DNA of 64,000 nt from Rattus norvegicus (taxonomy: Eukaryota > Chordata > Mammalia > Rodentia > Muridae). The number at the start of each line of letters is the position of its first letter. Position 1 is the stretch's first letter. The notes beneath the pieces were generated by a model. That model did no database searches, was not told the origin of the DNA, and saw only the letters and a list, made by a program, of their open reading frames with translations. Location of the stretch: contig NC_086024.1 of assembly GCF_036323735.1 (NCBI RefSeq), forward strand, positions 70,300,924 to 70,364,923. The letters are read 5' to 3'. The position numbers and the translations under genes were made by a program. Positions 34,130-46,400 of the stretch are shown piece after piece.

Positions 34130-34485
34130 ATGAAACTCAGATTGTTTGCTGCAGTTTGAGTATTAGTTGAGCCCATCCTCTCTTGTGCTCGAAGCTTGGG
34201 CCATAGCTGGCAATTCTGTTTGGGGAAGTGGTAAAACCCTTAGGCAGTCTTACTTGAGGAATTGGGTCATCAAGTTGAACCTTTATATTTCATAGCCTGG
34301 TCTTAACTTATTTTCTACTTTCTGCTTTTGATCATTCAGTGAGTACACAGCCTACTGCCCCTGCTATCAGAGGCAAGGAGTCAGGCTGCCATGCTTTCTT
34401 TGCTATAATGACTGTACTCTCATACCACGAGGCAAAATAAAATCTTTCACTCTTAAATTGCTGGTCAAGTGTTTAGTCACAAAAA
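34130..34485 (+). repeat. Diverged rodent interspersed repeat (family not named)
   Basis: The order 'caattctgtttggggaagt', then 'caggctgccatgc', 'aatgactgtactctcatacc', 'aggcaaaataaaatcttt' and 'ttaaattgctggtcaagtgt' follows a common rodent dispersed repeat. I do not trust my memory of its name. It ends at an A-rich stretch. Confidence 0.5.
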
Positions 34486-34722
34486 AAAAAACAAACAAAC
34501 AGACATAAATAATCACTGTCTTTCTATTTTACTGAGAGTACAAATGAAGTATAATGAAGACTTTAATACAAAGATAAACTGCTTAAGAAACAACTATAAG
34601 TTATTTCAAAATAGAATGGGAGGGCATGCAAATAATTTTTTTTAGGATGTGGCATCTACCTTATAATATGAACACCAATTATGTCATTCTGTTGAATCCA
34701 TATTAAAAGCACTTCAGACAAT

Positions 34723-34774
34723 GTTATATGTACTCAGGTTGTTATATGTGCTTAGGTTTTTATATGTGCTCAGG
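34723..34774. repeat. Short tandem repeat, three units of about 18 bp
   Basis: Three successive units resemble 'gttatatgtgctcaggtt' with one or two changes each. Confidence 0.75.
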
Positions 34775-35954
34775 TCGGCTAAAGCATAACGAATAAAACC
34801 CAGAGAACTGACACACCTGCCCATGGATTATGTGTGTGTTTCCATGCACCATGAACATGATGAAGGTAACATCCAGTTAGGTATTGAAGACACGTGTAAT
34901 GTGGCAGATGTACTCAGGTAGCTTCACCTATTACCTCAGTCAACCTCAAAGCCCAGAAAATGGAAGGGATCAGTTACCCTCAGAAGGAAGTCCCTGTGTG
35001 TGAGAAGTCTCAGGTTGAAACACTTGTAAGAAGAAAACTGCAATTGACAGGTTTAGAAATCAGTCAGTCAGTCAGTCAGTCAGTCAGTCAATCAATCAAT
35101 CACAACCTTTCATACTTGGATCTTTGAAGAAAGCTTAGTCATTCCTTGAGCCTCAGCATGCAATGTTTTGCCACTCCTGTAGGACCGAGGCATTGGACTT
35201 CTAGGCTTGGTCATAGCCATGGAAACAATGCCCAGTGCCTCAAGACTTCAGTCACTCATGGCTTCCTCTCCTCCCTTTAAGAGAAGGGACACATCATATG
35301 TGTGTGCTCCTTACATGGTGAAGGTGATTACAGTGGTAGTCAGCCAGGAACAAGAGACATTTCAAAAGTGAAATCAACAAATCAGTCAGAGCATTGGTGA
35401 TCAGGCTTTGCACAGTTGTCATGGGACTCCAGAGACAATTGCATGAACGTTTGATTGGAGGATGGGAGATAAAATAAAAGACAAATAAGCCAGCTTTGCC
35501 ACCACCTGTATATTTTGCTGTCGCACTATGAAAATAAAACCAAAGAATTGTAACTTAAACAAATTCTGAAACTGGTCTAAGGATACTTTAGACACATCTT
35601 TTCTTTCTTCCTATAATACTTGAAGCTCCACATGCAGATTGAACTTAAAACAGTCCTACTCTCTAGTAAAAATATGCTTAAAATAAAATTAATACTTCCT
35701 GTGTATAACATAAATTAAAAACTGAGATTCACTAAGTATTCTAATGCAACCTATAGTGATTTGGTAGGTAAGATATGCCTATTTCTAGTGTCAGTGATCT
35801 ACAATGAAAATTATTTGAAAAATGCTGCCTGGAGTCATGAATAAAATATTTTAGCATAGATCTGTAAAAATATGTACTTAGAGACAATTACTGGAAATCC
35901 ATATATATGTATATATTTAATATATTTTCTTGAATATATTATAAATGATAGAAT
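34775..35954. other. Single-copy DNA
   Basis: No gene recognised. Contains the tetranucleotide repeat at 35060-35101. Confidence 0.5.
35060..35101. repeat. (CAGT)n(CAAT)n tetranucleotide repeat
   Basis: About seven CAGT units followed by three CAAT units. Confidence 0.95.
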
Positions 35955-36250
35955 TCAAGGTGTTACTATTCACAGATGATATGATTGTACACATAAGAGA
36001 CGATCAAAATTCTACCAGAACTCCTACAGCTGATAAACAACTTCAGCAAAGTGGCCAGTTATAAAATTAACTCAAAAAATAAGTAGCCCTCCTTTATACA
36101 AATGATAAATGTGCTGAGAATGAAATTATGGAAAAGACCCTTCACAATAGCCACGGATAATATAAAATATAATGTTGTAACTCTAAGTAAAGAAATGAAA
36201 GATATGTATGACAAGAACTTCAAGTCTCTGAAGAAACAAATTGGGACCTG
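35955..36250 (+). mobile_element. Old L1 ORF2 fragment around the FADD region, sense
   Basis: Conceptual reading from 35960 gives LLFTDDMIVHIRD, the catalytic FADD motif with Ala changed to Thr. It is followed by text equivalent to 'ataaacaacttcagcaaagt' (36032) and 'aacttcaagtctctgaagaa' (36214). Both ends are lost and the frame is broken. Confidence 0.85.
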
Positions 36251-37796
36251 AAGAGAGATGGAGCTATGATAGGGATAGGCAGAGCTCATGGCTGTTCTCA
36301 AAGGCATTTGAAAAGAGGTAAACACATACCATCAAAGCTAATGAAATGGTTTGTAAATCTGCTCAATTTACTGAATTCCTTGAAGGAATTACATAGTCTT
36401 TCCCGTTCCCCTGAACTGCTCTTGTAAATTTGGCTTGATCCTTTTAGACAGGATTGAATGGCCTTCTCTTTGTCCTTGCTTTATAGAATCTTACTTATCT
36501 TCCTTTTCTAAAATGCCATCAGATTCTTTTGCAAGCTTACCCATTGAGGGAACATAGCCAGCTCATGCACGTGCTTTGACACTTTTAGAGAATCGGACTT
36601 GATTGAATTGTGCATGCCTGTGAAGGAAAAGCATAAGTGAGAACAGCCAGCAGCGCTTCTTTTCTCAATGTGTTTGTCAAACAAGACAAACCACCACTTG
36701 TCAATGTCCAACACCTAGGGCAGAAGTAACCCCATGCATCCTATTGTTTCCTTAGACTTAAGGGGCAGTTTTACTTTGAGAGGAAATGCCATGTTCAATA
36801 ATTCATGGTTAGTTGAAATATTTAAGGGAATTATTTTAATTCTTAGATTTCCTGTTTTTTTCCATTCTTTTAATGATAAACATGTCTTTTCTAAAAGATC
36901 ATTTTACCTTTTCCCATTATTCACTATTAATTGTATAAAATAATATGACATTTCTATATAATATATGTGATCACATTTGCTCACTAATACTGTCTTATCC
37001 CACCTCCTCGTTCCTGGTGGTTCCTTTCCTCTTGATAAATACTCCTCCTTCTATTTTCTGAATTTTATATATTACTTCAATCTAGATTTTACTGGTGGGA
37101 TTCGACTTTTTCAATCTAGCTTATTTTGCTTACTTTGATGAAGTTCAGAACTCCCAATCTATTTATTTTGTTATAAATAAGATTATCTTTTCTCTTTGTA
37201 TTTATCTATCTCTGATCCTCTACACCCATAATATTTGTACGTGTTATATTGCTTTTTTCCTAACAAGACTTAAATAAATCTTATAATATTCAGGAAATTA
37301 CAGAATTTACATGTTTTTCCCAAGATTATAGCAAAACTAAATACTTGCTGGTATAAGGAGACTTCCTAATCAGTTCAGCTGGTTCATGCTGTGCATGGAG
37401 CCCCAGGAATACAGACTTCAAGAGTTACCTTCTGGGATCTGGTAGGCTTCCCAGAAGCACAGCTCAATTTGAGTAATCCATAGATTTGTAAATAATCTCT
37501 CACCCATATAATTGTAAGTAACACCATTAAATCCACTGCTCTCCTATGCTATGGTGGGAATATTTATTTGTTCTGTTCTTCTAGGCTGAATAGATGTTAC
37601 ATCATGGTACATGTATGTGCACACATATTCTTCCATTCTTAGGTTCCTTGTCTGAGTGTTTAACTTTGTGATTGCAAAATGTTCTAAAATAAACATGAGT
37701 ATACAAAAATTAATATGCATAATGTATTAAAGTTTAAAGACTTACTGGAAATGTTTAAACATTTTATCTGCCAAATTTTTATTAAAACTTGTATTT
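36251..37796. other. Single-copy A+T-rich DNA with one unidentified coding-like stretch
   Basis: On the minus strand 36508-36714 reads 68 codons (MLDIDKWWFVLFDKHIEKRSAAGC...) in a less A+T-rich patch. It could be a pseudogene scrap or chance. I do not recognise it. The rest holds nothing. Confidence 0.35.
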
Positions 37797-37810
37797 TAAT
37801 TAAACTCTTT
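37797..37810. repeat. Left target duplication of the second ID
   Basis: TAATTAAACTCTTT, identical to 37894-37907. Confidence 0.93.
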
Positions 37811-37893
37811 TTTTTTTCCGGGGCTGGGGACCGCACCCAGGACCTTGCGCTTCCTAGGTAAGCGCTCTACCACTGAGCCAAATCCCCAACCCC
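37811..37893 (-). mobile_element. ID element (rat BC1-like SINE), antisense
   Basis: Reverse complement begins GGGGTTGGGGATTTGGCTCA, with A box and B box of an RNA polymerase III promoter and a short A tail (T run at 37811-37817). TAATTAAACTCTTT occurs exactly at 37797-37810 and 37894-37907. In element orientation the site reads TT|AAAG, close to the L1 endonuclease consensus. The B-box region reads GGTGCGGTCC rather than GGTTCGGTCC, so internal promoter strength may be reduced. Confidence 0.97.
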
Positions 37894-37907
37894 TAATTAA
37901 ACTCTTT
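37894..37907. repeat. Right target duplication of the second ID
   Basis: TAATTAAACTCTTT, directly after the element's CCCC end. Confidence 0.93.
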
Positions 37908-38214
37908 AATTAAAATTTTATTGGGTTTTAAGAATTTTGTCAAACGAGTTCTGATCATACTTGCCTATTTCACCTAGCTCTTCCCAGATCCAGGCCCCAT
38001 TTCCATATCCTCTCAGCTATATGAATTTTTTTTATAAACCAACATCAATTTATGAGGCCTACATATCCCAATGTGGCATTCCACTGGAATTTAGTCAACT
38101 AATAAAGGGTTACCCTACTTATGAAAAGTGAATCCTTTTCTCCCAGAAGCTAACAATAGCCGATAGTTCCATGGCTATGGGTGGGAAGTATTGCTCAACT
38201 CTGTTTTCCTTTCT
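37908..38214. other. A+T-rich DNA, right part may be an old rodent repeat
   Basis: From about 38090, 'ctacttatgaaaagtgaatc', 'tttctcccagaagctaacaa' and 'gccatggctatgggtggga'-like text is reminiscent of a dispersed rodent repeat. I could not name it. Confidence 0.35.
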
Positions 38215-39822
38215 TATTATTTATTGGATATTTTACTTTTTACAGTTCAAATGTTATCCCCATGTCCATTCCCTTCATCTCCCATTTCCTGTCTCCCTGC
38301 TTCTATGAGGATGCTCCTTCCTCCTACCCACTCCCACCTCAATACTCTGGCATTCCCCTACACTCAGAGAACTAGCCTTCACAGGTCCAATGGTCTCTCT
38401 CCTATTGAAGCCCAAAAAGGCCATCCTCTACTCTATATGTGGCTGGATCCATGAATCCCTCGATGTGTACTCTTTGATTGTTGGTTTAGTCCCTGGGAAC
38501 TCTGGAAGGTCTGGTTGGTTAATATTGTTGCTCTTCTTATGTGGTTGCAAACCCCTTCAGCTCCTTTAGTCCTTTCTCTAACTCCTCCATTGGCGTCCCT
38601 ATCCTCAGTCTGACGCTTAGCTGCACTCATCCTCATCTGTATCAGTAAGGCTATGGAGCGCCTTTCAGGACCCATCCAAAACAGGATCCTGACAGCAATC
38701 ACTTCTTGGCATCAGAAATAGTGACTGGGTTTGGTGGCTGCATATGGAATAGATCCCAGGGAAGGGCAGTCTCTGAATGGCCTTTCCTTCAGTCTTTGCT
38801 CCACTCTTTGACCCCATATTTCCTCCCCTGAGTATCTTGTTCCCCCATCTAAGAAGGACTGGAGTATCCACATTTTGGTCTTCCTTCTTTTTGAACTTCA
38901 TATGGTCTGTGAATTTTATATTTAGAATTCTGAGATTTTGGGCTAATATCTACTTATCAGTGACTGCATACCATGTATGCTCTTTTTCGACTGTGTTACC
39001 TCACTCAGGATATTTTGTAGTTCCATCCATTTGGCCTAAGAATTTCATGAAGTCATTGTTTTTAATAGCTGATTAGTACTCCATTGTGTAAATGTATCAC
39101 ATCAAATTTCTCTCTTGAATTACATCTGGGTCCTTTCCAGCCTCTGGGTATTATAAATAAGGCTGCTATCAACATAGTAGAGCTTGTATCCTTAGAGTGG
39201 TTGGGCTGTGTCCTTAGGTAGTACTATGTCCAATTTTTGAGGAACTGCCAGACTGATTTCCACAGTGGATGAACCAGCTTGCATTCCCACGAAAAATGGA
39301 AGAGTGTTCCTCTTTCTCCAAATCCTCAACAGCATTTCCTGTCACCTGAGTTTTTTATCTTAGCCATTTTGTGTGAGGTGAAATCTCAGGGTTGTTTTGA
39401 TTTGCAATTACCTGATGACTAAGTACGTTGAGATTCTTTAAGTGCTTCTCAACCATTTGATATTCCTCAGTTGAGAATTCTTTATTTAGCTCTTTAACCC
39501 ATTTTCAATACGATTATTTGGTTCTCTGGAGTCTAACTTCTTGAGCTCTTTGTATATATCAGATATTAGCTCTTTATCAGATGTAGGATTGGTAAAGATC
39601 CTTTCCCAACCTGTTGGTGTTGTTTTGTCCTATTGAAAATGTTCTTTGCCTTACAGAAGCTTTGCACTTTTATGAGGTTCCATTTGTTGATTCTTGATCT
39701 TATACCACAAGCCATTGGTGTTCTGTTTCTGTGATCCACTTGGACTTGAGCTTTGTATTAGGAGATCTAAATGGATCGATTTGCATTTTTTACATGTTGA
39801 CCACCAGTTGAGCCAGCACAAA
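38215..39822 (-). mobile_element. 5'-truncated antisense L1 (older subfamily)
   Basis: On the minus strand this holds the end of ORF2 and the 3' UTR. Plus-strand landmarks run in the same order as the L1 at 9.1-12.6 kb: 3' UTR to about 38930, then 'ttgggctaatatctacttat' at the ORF2 end, 'ccatccatttggcctaagaa' (39023), 'cccaacctgttggtg' (39605) and 'ccaccagttgagccagcac' (39801). Many frame breaks. It stops abruptly at 39822 against sense-strand L1 ORF1. Confidence 0.88.
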
Positions 39823-39967
39823 TGCAAGAACCTAAGCAACAGAAACCAAGGCTACTTGGAATCATCAAAACCCAGTTCTTCCATCACAGTAAGACCTGGA
39901 TACCCTAACGCACCATAAAATTAAGATTTGCATTTAGAATTACATTTCATGATGATGATAGAGGACT
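39823..39967 (+). mobile_element. Sense L1 ORF1 fragment, left part of a split copy
   Basis: The sequence 'ctacttggaatcatcaaaac', then 'tgatgatgatagaggact', is the N-terminal part of L1 ORF1. The continuation 'agaggacttaaagaagga' is found at 42552, 2.6 kb away, because a second L1 has inserted at this point. Confidence 0.85.
39960..39967. repeat. Left target duplication of the twin-primed L1
   Basis: AGAGGACT, repeated at 42552-42559. Joining the two gives continuous L1 ORF1 text. Confidence 0.85.
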
Positions 39968-42551
39968 CTTTTTAATTGGATATTTTATGTGTTTACATTT
40001 CAAATGTTATCCCCTTCCCCCTCTCTCATCCTCTGTCCCCCACTCATCCTGCTTCTATGAAGAGTTTTCCACTACCACCCGCCACTCTCACCTAAACATC
40101 ATGTTTTTCCCTGGGGAAAGGAGTCTTTACAGGACCAAGGGCTTCTCAACCTATTGATGCCAGACAATGCTATCCTTTGCTATATATGTAGCTGGAACCA
40201 TGTGTCCCTCCATGTATACTCTTTGTTTGATGGTTTATTCCCTGGGAACTCTGGGGGAGGGGTCTGGTTGGTTGATTTTGTTCTTCCCATGGAAATGCAA
40301 ACCCCATAAGCTCCTTCAGTCCTTTCTGAAACTTCAACATTGGGATTCCTTTGCTCAGTCTGATGGTTAGCTGCAAGCATCCATATCTGTCTCAGTAAGA
40401 GTCTCTCAGGAGACATCCATATCAGGCTTCTGTCATCTGGCATTTCTTGGCATCAGCAACAGTGAGTGGGTTTGATGGCTGCATATGGAATAGATCCCCA
40501 GATGGGGCAGTCTTTGGATAATCTTTCCTTCACTCTCTGCTTCACTATTTGTCCTTTATTTTCTTCAAAATTTATTTTGTTCCCCCTTCTAAGAAGTACT
40601 GTAGTATCTACAATTTGGTCTGCCTTCTTTTTGAGCTTCATACAGTCTGCGAATAGTTTCTTGGGTATTCTACGCTTTTGGGCTAATATTCATTTATCAG
40701 TGAGTACATACCATGTATGTTCTTTTGTGACGGAGTTACTTCACTCAGGATGATATTTTGTAGTTCCATCCATTTACTTAGGAATTCACGAAGTCATTGC
40801 TTTTAATAACTGAGTATTACTCCATTGTGTAAATGTACCACATTTTCTATATCCGTTTGTCTGTTGGAGGACATCTGAGATCTTTCAAGCTTCTAGCTAT
40901 AATAAATAAGTCTGTTAAGAACAGACTGGATCATATGTTCTTGTTACATGTTGAAGCATCTTTTGGATATATGACCAGGATTAGTATAGCTGGGTCCTCA
41001 GGTAGTACTATGTCTAATTTTATGATGAATACCAGACTATCTTCCACATTGGTTGTACCCGCTTACAATCCCACCAACAATGGAGGAATGTTCCTTTTTC
41101 TTCACATCCTCCCTAGCATTTGCTGTCATCTAAGTTTTTGATCTTAGCCATTTTGACAGGTATGAGGTGAATCTCAGAGTTGTTTTGATTTGTAGCAAAT
41201 GCTGACCATTTCTTTAGCTGCTTCTTGGCCATTTAATACTACTCAGTTGAGAATTCATTTTTTTATTTTGAGTTCTGTACCTAGATTATAATAGAATTAT
41301 TTGATTCTCTGGAGTCTAACTTCGAGAATTCTTTGTATATATTAGCCATCTACCATGTACACTATTGGTAAAGATCTTCTCCCAATTTGTTGGTCGGTCA
41401 CTAAAATCAGGGACTAAACAAGGTTGCTCGTTCTCTCCCTACCTATTCAATATAGTACATGAAGTCCTATCCAGAGCAATTAGACAACAAAAAGGATTCA
41501 AATTGAAAAGAAAGAAGTCAAAATATCATATTTTCAGATGATATGGCAGTATAATTAAGTGACCACAATAATTCCACCAGAGAACTGCTAAACCTGTTAA
41601 ACAACTTCAGCAAAGTGCCTGGATATAAAATTAACTCAAACAAATCAGTAGCTTTCCTCTACTCAAAGGATAAACAGGTTGAGAAAGAAATTAGGGAAAT
41701 GACACCATTCACCATAGTCCAAATAAAATAAAATACCTTGGTAAGCCTCTCACCAAATATGTGAAAGCTCTGTATGAGAAGAATTTCCAGTCTCTGAGGA
41801 AAGAAATTGAAGAAGATCTCAGAAAATGTAAAGAGCTCCTATGCTCATGGATTGTCAGGATTAATACAATAAAAATGGCCATCTATAGACTCAATGCAAT
41901 CCCCACCAAAATTACAACTCAATTCCTCATAGAGATAGAAAGAGAAATTTGCTAATTAATTTATAATAACAAAAACACAGGATAGCAAAAACTATTCTGA
42001 ATAATAAAAGAAGTGGTGGGATCACCATCTTTGACATAAAGCTGTATTACAGAGTTATTCTGATTAAAACTGTATTACAGAGTTATTCTGATTAAAAACT
42101 GCATGGCACTGGTGCAGCGATAGGCAGGTAGATCAATGAAATAGAATTAAAGACCGAGAAATGAACCCAAACACATATGGTCACTTTTTCTTTGACAAAG
42201 GATCTACAACCATCCAGTGGAAAAAAGGCAGCATTTTCAATGGTACTGGTTCAACTGGAGGTCAGCTGTAGAAGAATGCAAATTGACCGATTCTTATCTC
42301 CTTTTACAAAGCTAAGTGGATCAAAGTCTAAGTGGATCAAAGACCTGCATATAAAACCAAATACACTAAAACTAACAGAGAAGGAATTAAGGAAGAACCT
42401 TGAACACATAGGCATAGGGGAAATTTTCCTGAACAGAACATCAATGGCTTAAGTTCTAAAATCAAGAATATCCAGATAGGACCTCATTAAATTGCAAAGC
42501 TTCTGTAAGGCAAAGGACACTGTCAATAGGGCACAATGGAAACCAACAGAA
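39968..42551 (-). mobile_element. L1 with 5' inversion (twin priming), nested in L1 ORF1
   Basis: This element has two head-to-head halves. From 39968 to about 41395 it is antisense L1, with tail, 3' UTR and ORF2 C terminus up to 'cccaatttgttggt'. From about 41399 to 42551 it is sense-strand ORF2, from the SGTRQGC reverse transcriptase motif to 'gtaaggcaaaggacactg' and 'aaccaacag'. The two halves meet at the same L1 position: the inverted half ends at CCAACAG and the other half begins at CCAACAAATTGGGA. AGAGGACT flanks both sides (39960-39967, 42552-42559). That is the expected structure of twin-primed retrotransposition. ORF2 is decayed, and the catalytic motif reads FSDD with a stop shortly after. 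Confidence 0.9.
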
Positions 42552-42559
42552 AGAGGACT
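42552..42559. repeat. Right target duplication of the twin-primed L1
   Basis: AGAGGACT, followed by the rest of L1 ORF1. In the inserted element's orientation the nick site is TT|AAGT. Confidence 0.85.
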
Positions 42560-43065
42560 TAAAGAAGGACATAAATAACTCACTTAACAAAATACAGGAG
42601 AACACAGGTAAACAAGTATAAGCCCTTAAAGAGGAAACACAAAATTCCCATTAAGAGTTATAGGAAAATACCACAAATGGGAAAAGGAATTGAACAAAAT
42701 TATCCAGGATCTAAAAATTGGAATAGAATCAATAGAGAAATCACAGAGACCACCCTAGAGATATAAAACCTAGGAAAGAGACCAGGAGCCATAGATGCAA
42801 GCATCACCAGCAGATTACAAAAGATAGTAGAGAGAGTATCAGTGGGAGAAGATGCCCTAGAAATCAGTGACAGAACAGTCAAGGAAAATACAAAATGCAA
42901 AAAGCTCCTAACCCAAAACATCCAGGAAATCAAGGACACAATGAAGAGACCAAATATAATGAAAATAGGCATAGAAGAGAGGGAAGATTCCCAAATTTAA
43001 GGGTCAGTAACTATCTTCAAGAAAATTATAAAAGAAAACATTCCTAACCTAAAGAAAGAGATTCC

Positions 43066-43395
43066 ATGAGCATACAAGAAGCCTACAGAAAAGAAATTGG
43101 ACAAGAAAAGAAATGTCCTCCTTACATAATAGTCAAAAAATCAAATGCACCAAACAGAGAAAGAATATTAAAAACAGTAATGGAAAAAGGTCAAGTAACA
43201 TATAAAGGCAGACCTATCAGAATTACTACACCAGACGTCTCACCAGAGACTATGAAAGCCAGAATATCCTGGGCAGATGTTATACAAACCCTAAGAGAAC
43301 ACAAATGCCAGCCCAGGGCACTATACCCAGCAAAAATCTTCTTAACCATAGATGGAGAAACCAAGATATTCTATGACAAAATCACATTTACATAA
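43066..43395 (+). pseudogene. L1 ORF1 C-terminal domain fragment
   Basis: A 109-codon open stretch reads the ORF1p RNA-binding and C-terminal domain: KGRPIRI (43205), SWADVIQTLREHKCQPR and AKIFLTIDGETKIF. ORF1p binds L1 RNA as a trimer and is needed for retrotransposition. Here an extra ACT codon gives ITTPD instead of ITPD, the N terminus is lost to stops and to the nested insertion, and no stop codon context of a real gene is present. It is an old remnant. Confidence 0.9.
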
Positions 43396-43440
43396 ACCCA
43401 CAAAAGGTAAAAAGAATCTTTAATACAAAAAGCCAATAAG

Positions 43441-46400
43441 TCCAATACTCTTAAAAGAGGATTTCTGGAAAAAAATACAAGAAAAATAAATTGTATAATA
43501 ACAAAACAAATCAAATTTTCACACATAACAATTAAGAATTGAAGATGTTTTTCAGATAGTGTTTTGGCTCAGGTATTCTATACATTCTGAATATAAGATT
43601 ATCTTACATTCTTGGCCATGTGGGGATTTAGGAAGTGGATTCACACATAGGGTATTCCGTTTAGTATTTTGTACATGCTCATGCACTAAACGATACAGTG
43701 TCTTTTGTCAAAAGATAATAATGCAAATTTAGAGCTGAGCAGAGACGTAATTTAAATAAGCAATCAAATTCAGTGTTTTTAAAGGGGAAAGAGAATCACG
43801 TCTCTACCTCAAATCTAGTTCATCATGAAAAATATGGGCTTTTTTTACTCTACTCACATAAACAAATTTTATCATTCACAATAAAATATGCAGAAAATAT
43901 ATGATGAGTGCTGGTCCTTCTTGAAAGCACAATAAATAATCTAACACTGCACAGTAAAAAATGAGGACAGTTCATCAGGAAGGGGTGCTTTCAGTGGCTT
44001 ATTGTAAAAAAAATAAACTTGTTTTCTAAAGCTTCTCCACACGCTACAGGCTAATTTATTATGCAGTATTATTTACCTCCAGAATTTGAAATAGTATGGT
44101 TAGAAAAGATTTTGTGCTTATCAGGGGTTCTAAATCCTTAAATTTTCAGCACTTTGCATTTTCAATTCTTTAGATACTAAGAGCAATAATATGTTTCTGA
44201 CTCCCTCCTTATTTTTGTTTCTGTTCAGAGCTGGTACAGAGGCTGCTTCAGAAAGGATTATGGAAACATGTCCTGATTCTAAAGCATGGCTGTGATAGAG
44301 ACCTATGATTCAGGAGGAAATAAGAATACCTCCTGTGCAAAGTGCTTTTATTGTAATAACTGGGCCCATGTGATTATTATTGTGAAGAGAGTGTCCAGTC
44401 ACCTAAATATTGAGTTTCTAGCACTGCTTTATTGAATAAATGCATTTCTCTTTGTGTTTTTTAGAAGCTGGCTATAAAATGTCAGTGTATCTATATCTCT
44501 CCTCCAGGGATGGTGGGTCACTGTGGCAGGAATATTTGACTGTCAGACAATTTACAGTACACATAGCAAATAACTTCACACTCCAAACTTTGAGGATGAT
44601 CTGGACATTGAAATATTTATTTGAAGTAGTTTTTCATTAAAAATTGATATGCTGTTGCAATAATATTTAGAGAAATATACCTACTGTACAATGGCATATA
44701 TTTGCAATTATACAACATTTTCAGATGTGGAAAGACATCACTGTGTGTGTCCATATCGAATTTTTTTGCTTGAAAGTATAATAACTGGGAAAAAGTATGA
44801 ATTCTGATAAAAAAAAAGTAGTTGAAAATCAGCTTGTTTTGGAAACAGAAAATAAGTTATAATAAAAAAACTTTTTTGTGTGTAAAGATTAAATTTGAAT
44901 GCCAAGAGAGACCAAAACAGTATGACTAAGGGAATGAGTCAGCCTTGCAGATAAGAGGAGGGAATATTCTAACCAAAGTCAGAAGAGTCACCGGAAGTCA
45001 ACTGTATTCCTTACTGGTCTATAAGAAGACATGTAAAAAGCGTCCTAAGCCAAGACAGAACAGCATTTAGTATACAGAAAGATTAAATCTCCCACCCACT
45101 CTTCACTTGTTTTCTTGCTTCTCCAGTCACTTAAGACCTATTAACATGGTCGTGCTAGTTTTTCAGGCCTTACAGTTCTTCTATGCATTGTAAGGTATTT
45201 TCTAGCATCTCTGGTATATACTTGCAATGTCAGTAGCAATCTCCTCCTGTTATGGACACAGAAATGTCTTTAGACATTCTTCTTTAAGTCCCAGGGAATA
45301 CAACAGCTGAGACATTGTATCACTCTATCTGACGGAGTATATATTTCCATATTTTTAGACATAAACCATTTAATGAGTTTCACAGAAGTACTATGTCATT
45401 CTTTTGTTGAATGGTAAAGCTTGGGAACTTCCATCTAGAGGGTTTAAGGAAGCTTGGTACACATACATCTTATTTGGCCATGACAAATTCATGAAGAACT
45501 TAATTAGGAATTGTATCAGGCTTGCATTTGAAACTTGAAGTAAAATGATTGATAAAACTTGTGATAAATGCTTTCACAGGGAAGTATTCTGTTACACTTT
45601 TCTTGTGTTAATGCGAGTCTCTTTGCTACAAGTGGGGGTAGGGTAAATATATATTGATACCATAATTTCTTAATAATATCAACATTTTGGGTATTCTGTC
45701 TGTTAATTGTCTCTTGAAAATACTTAAGGGAAGGTGAGCAAAGTAGACTTGGGGACAAGATCCACCTACTGTTGATTACAACAAACTTTAGGCAAATCCT
45801 ATTCAGGATTTAAAACTACTGGGCATTTTGTAATGTATTTAGCAAACTTCAAATTCCAACATGTCCTCCTGACTATTCTGTTTCTTCCCCTCTTTCTTCA
45901 TTGTTTTTCAGTGAATCCCAAGTGTTGTACTTAATTTAGAAGCCATGTACCCTTTCGCCTTCCCTGTCAATTCCCCTGCAACCGTAACACCTTCATTGTC
46001 TGACTCTCTATTTTACTTTGGATGGAGTATCCCTATTCCAATTAAATGTGTCAGTTAAGTCCTGGATTAGACCATCTAAAAACTTGACCACTACAATTAT
46101 TTATCTCATTCCTATTTCCCCGCAAGGAAACAACAGCCTGTACTAAGAGGCATGCAGATGCATAAGGAGTGTATAGATGGTGAATTTGATAGAAAATATC
46201 AATTAGACTATATTATATTATTTCATTTGTAAACAAAGAAAGAGGATACTAGCAAGTTGCCCCACATTTTCAGGCACCAAGTGCTGTTATTGACAGGACT
46301 GGTGAAAGGCAAAGGCAAATATGTTTGTAAATGTTGGTGTATTTATTTGAGGGACATTCAGAAGGATATGAATGACAGAGAAAATAGTCAGCTATGACTT

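Larger units (their letters stand above)
42552..43440 (+). mobile_element. Sense L1 ORF1, right part of the split copy
   Basis: L1 ORF1 continues from 39967 through its coiled-coil region and RNA-binding C terminus. Landmarks are 'gtaaacaagtataagccctt' (42608), 'gaattgaacaaaattatcca' (42687), 'gccatagatgcaagcatcac' (42789) and 'atccaggaaatcaaggac' (42919). Similarity fades after about 43440. The copy has many stops in its first half and only its C terminus stays open. Confidence 0.87.

Noticed and set aside
35060..35101. Regularly spaced short repeats considered as a CRISPR-like array
   Set aside because: A plain tetranucleotide microsatellite without spacers, in a mammalian sequence.
44440..44640. 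66-codon plus-strand frame after a pyrimidine-rich TTTTAG, considered as an exon
   Set aside because: No matching splice donor, family resemblance or neighbouring exon could be supported.
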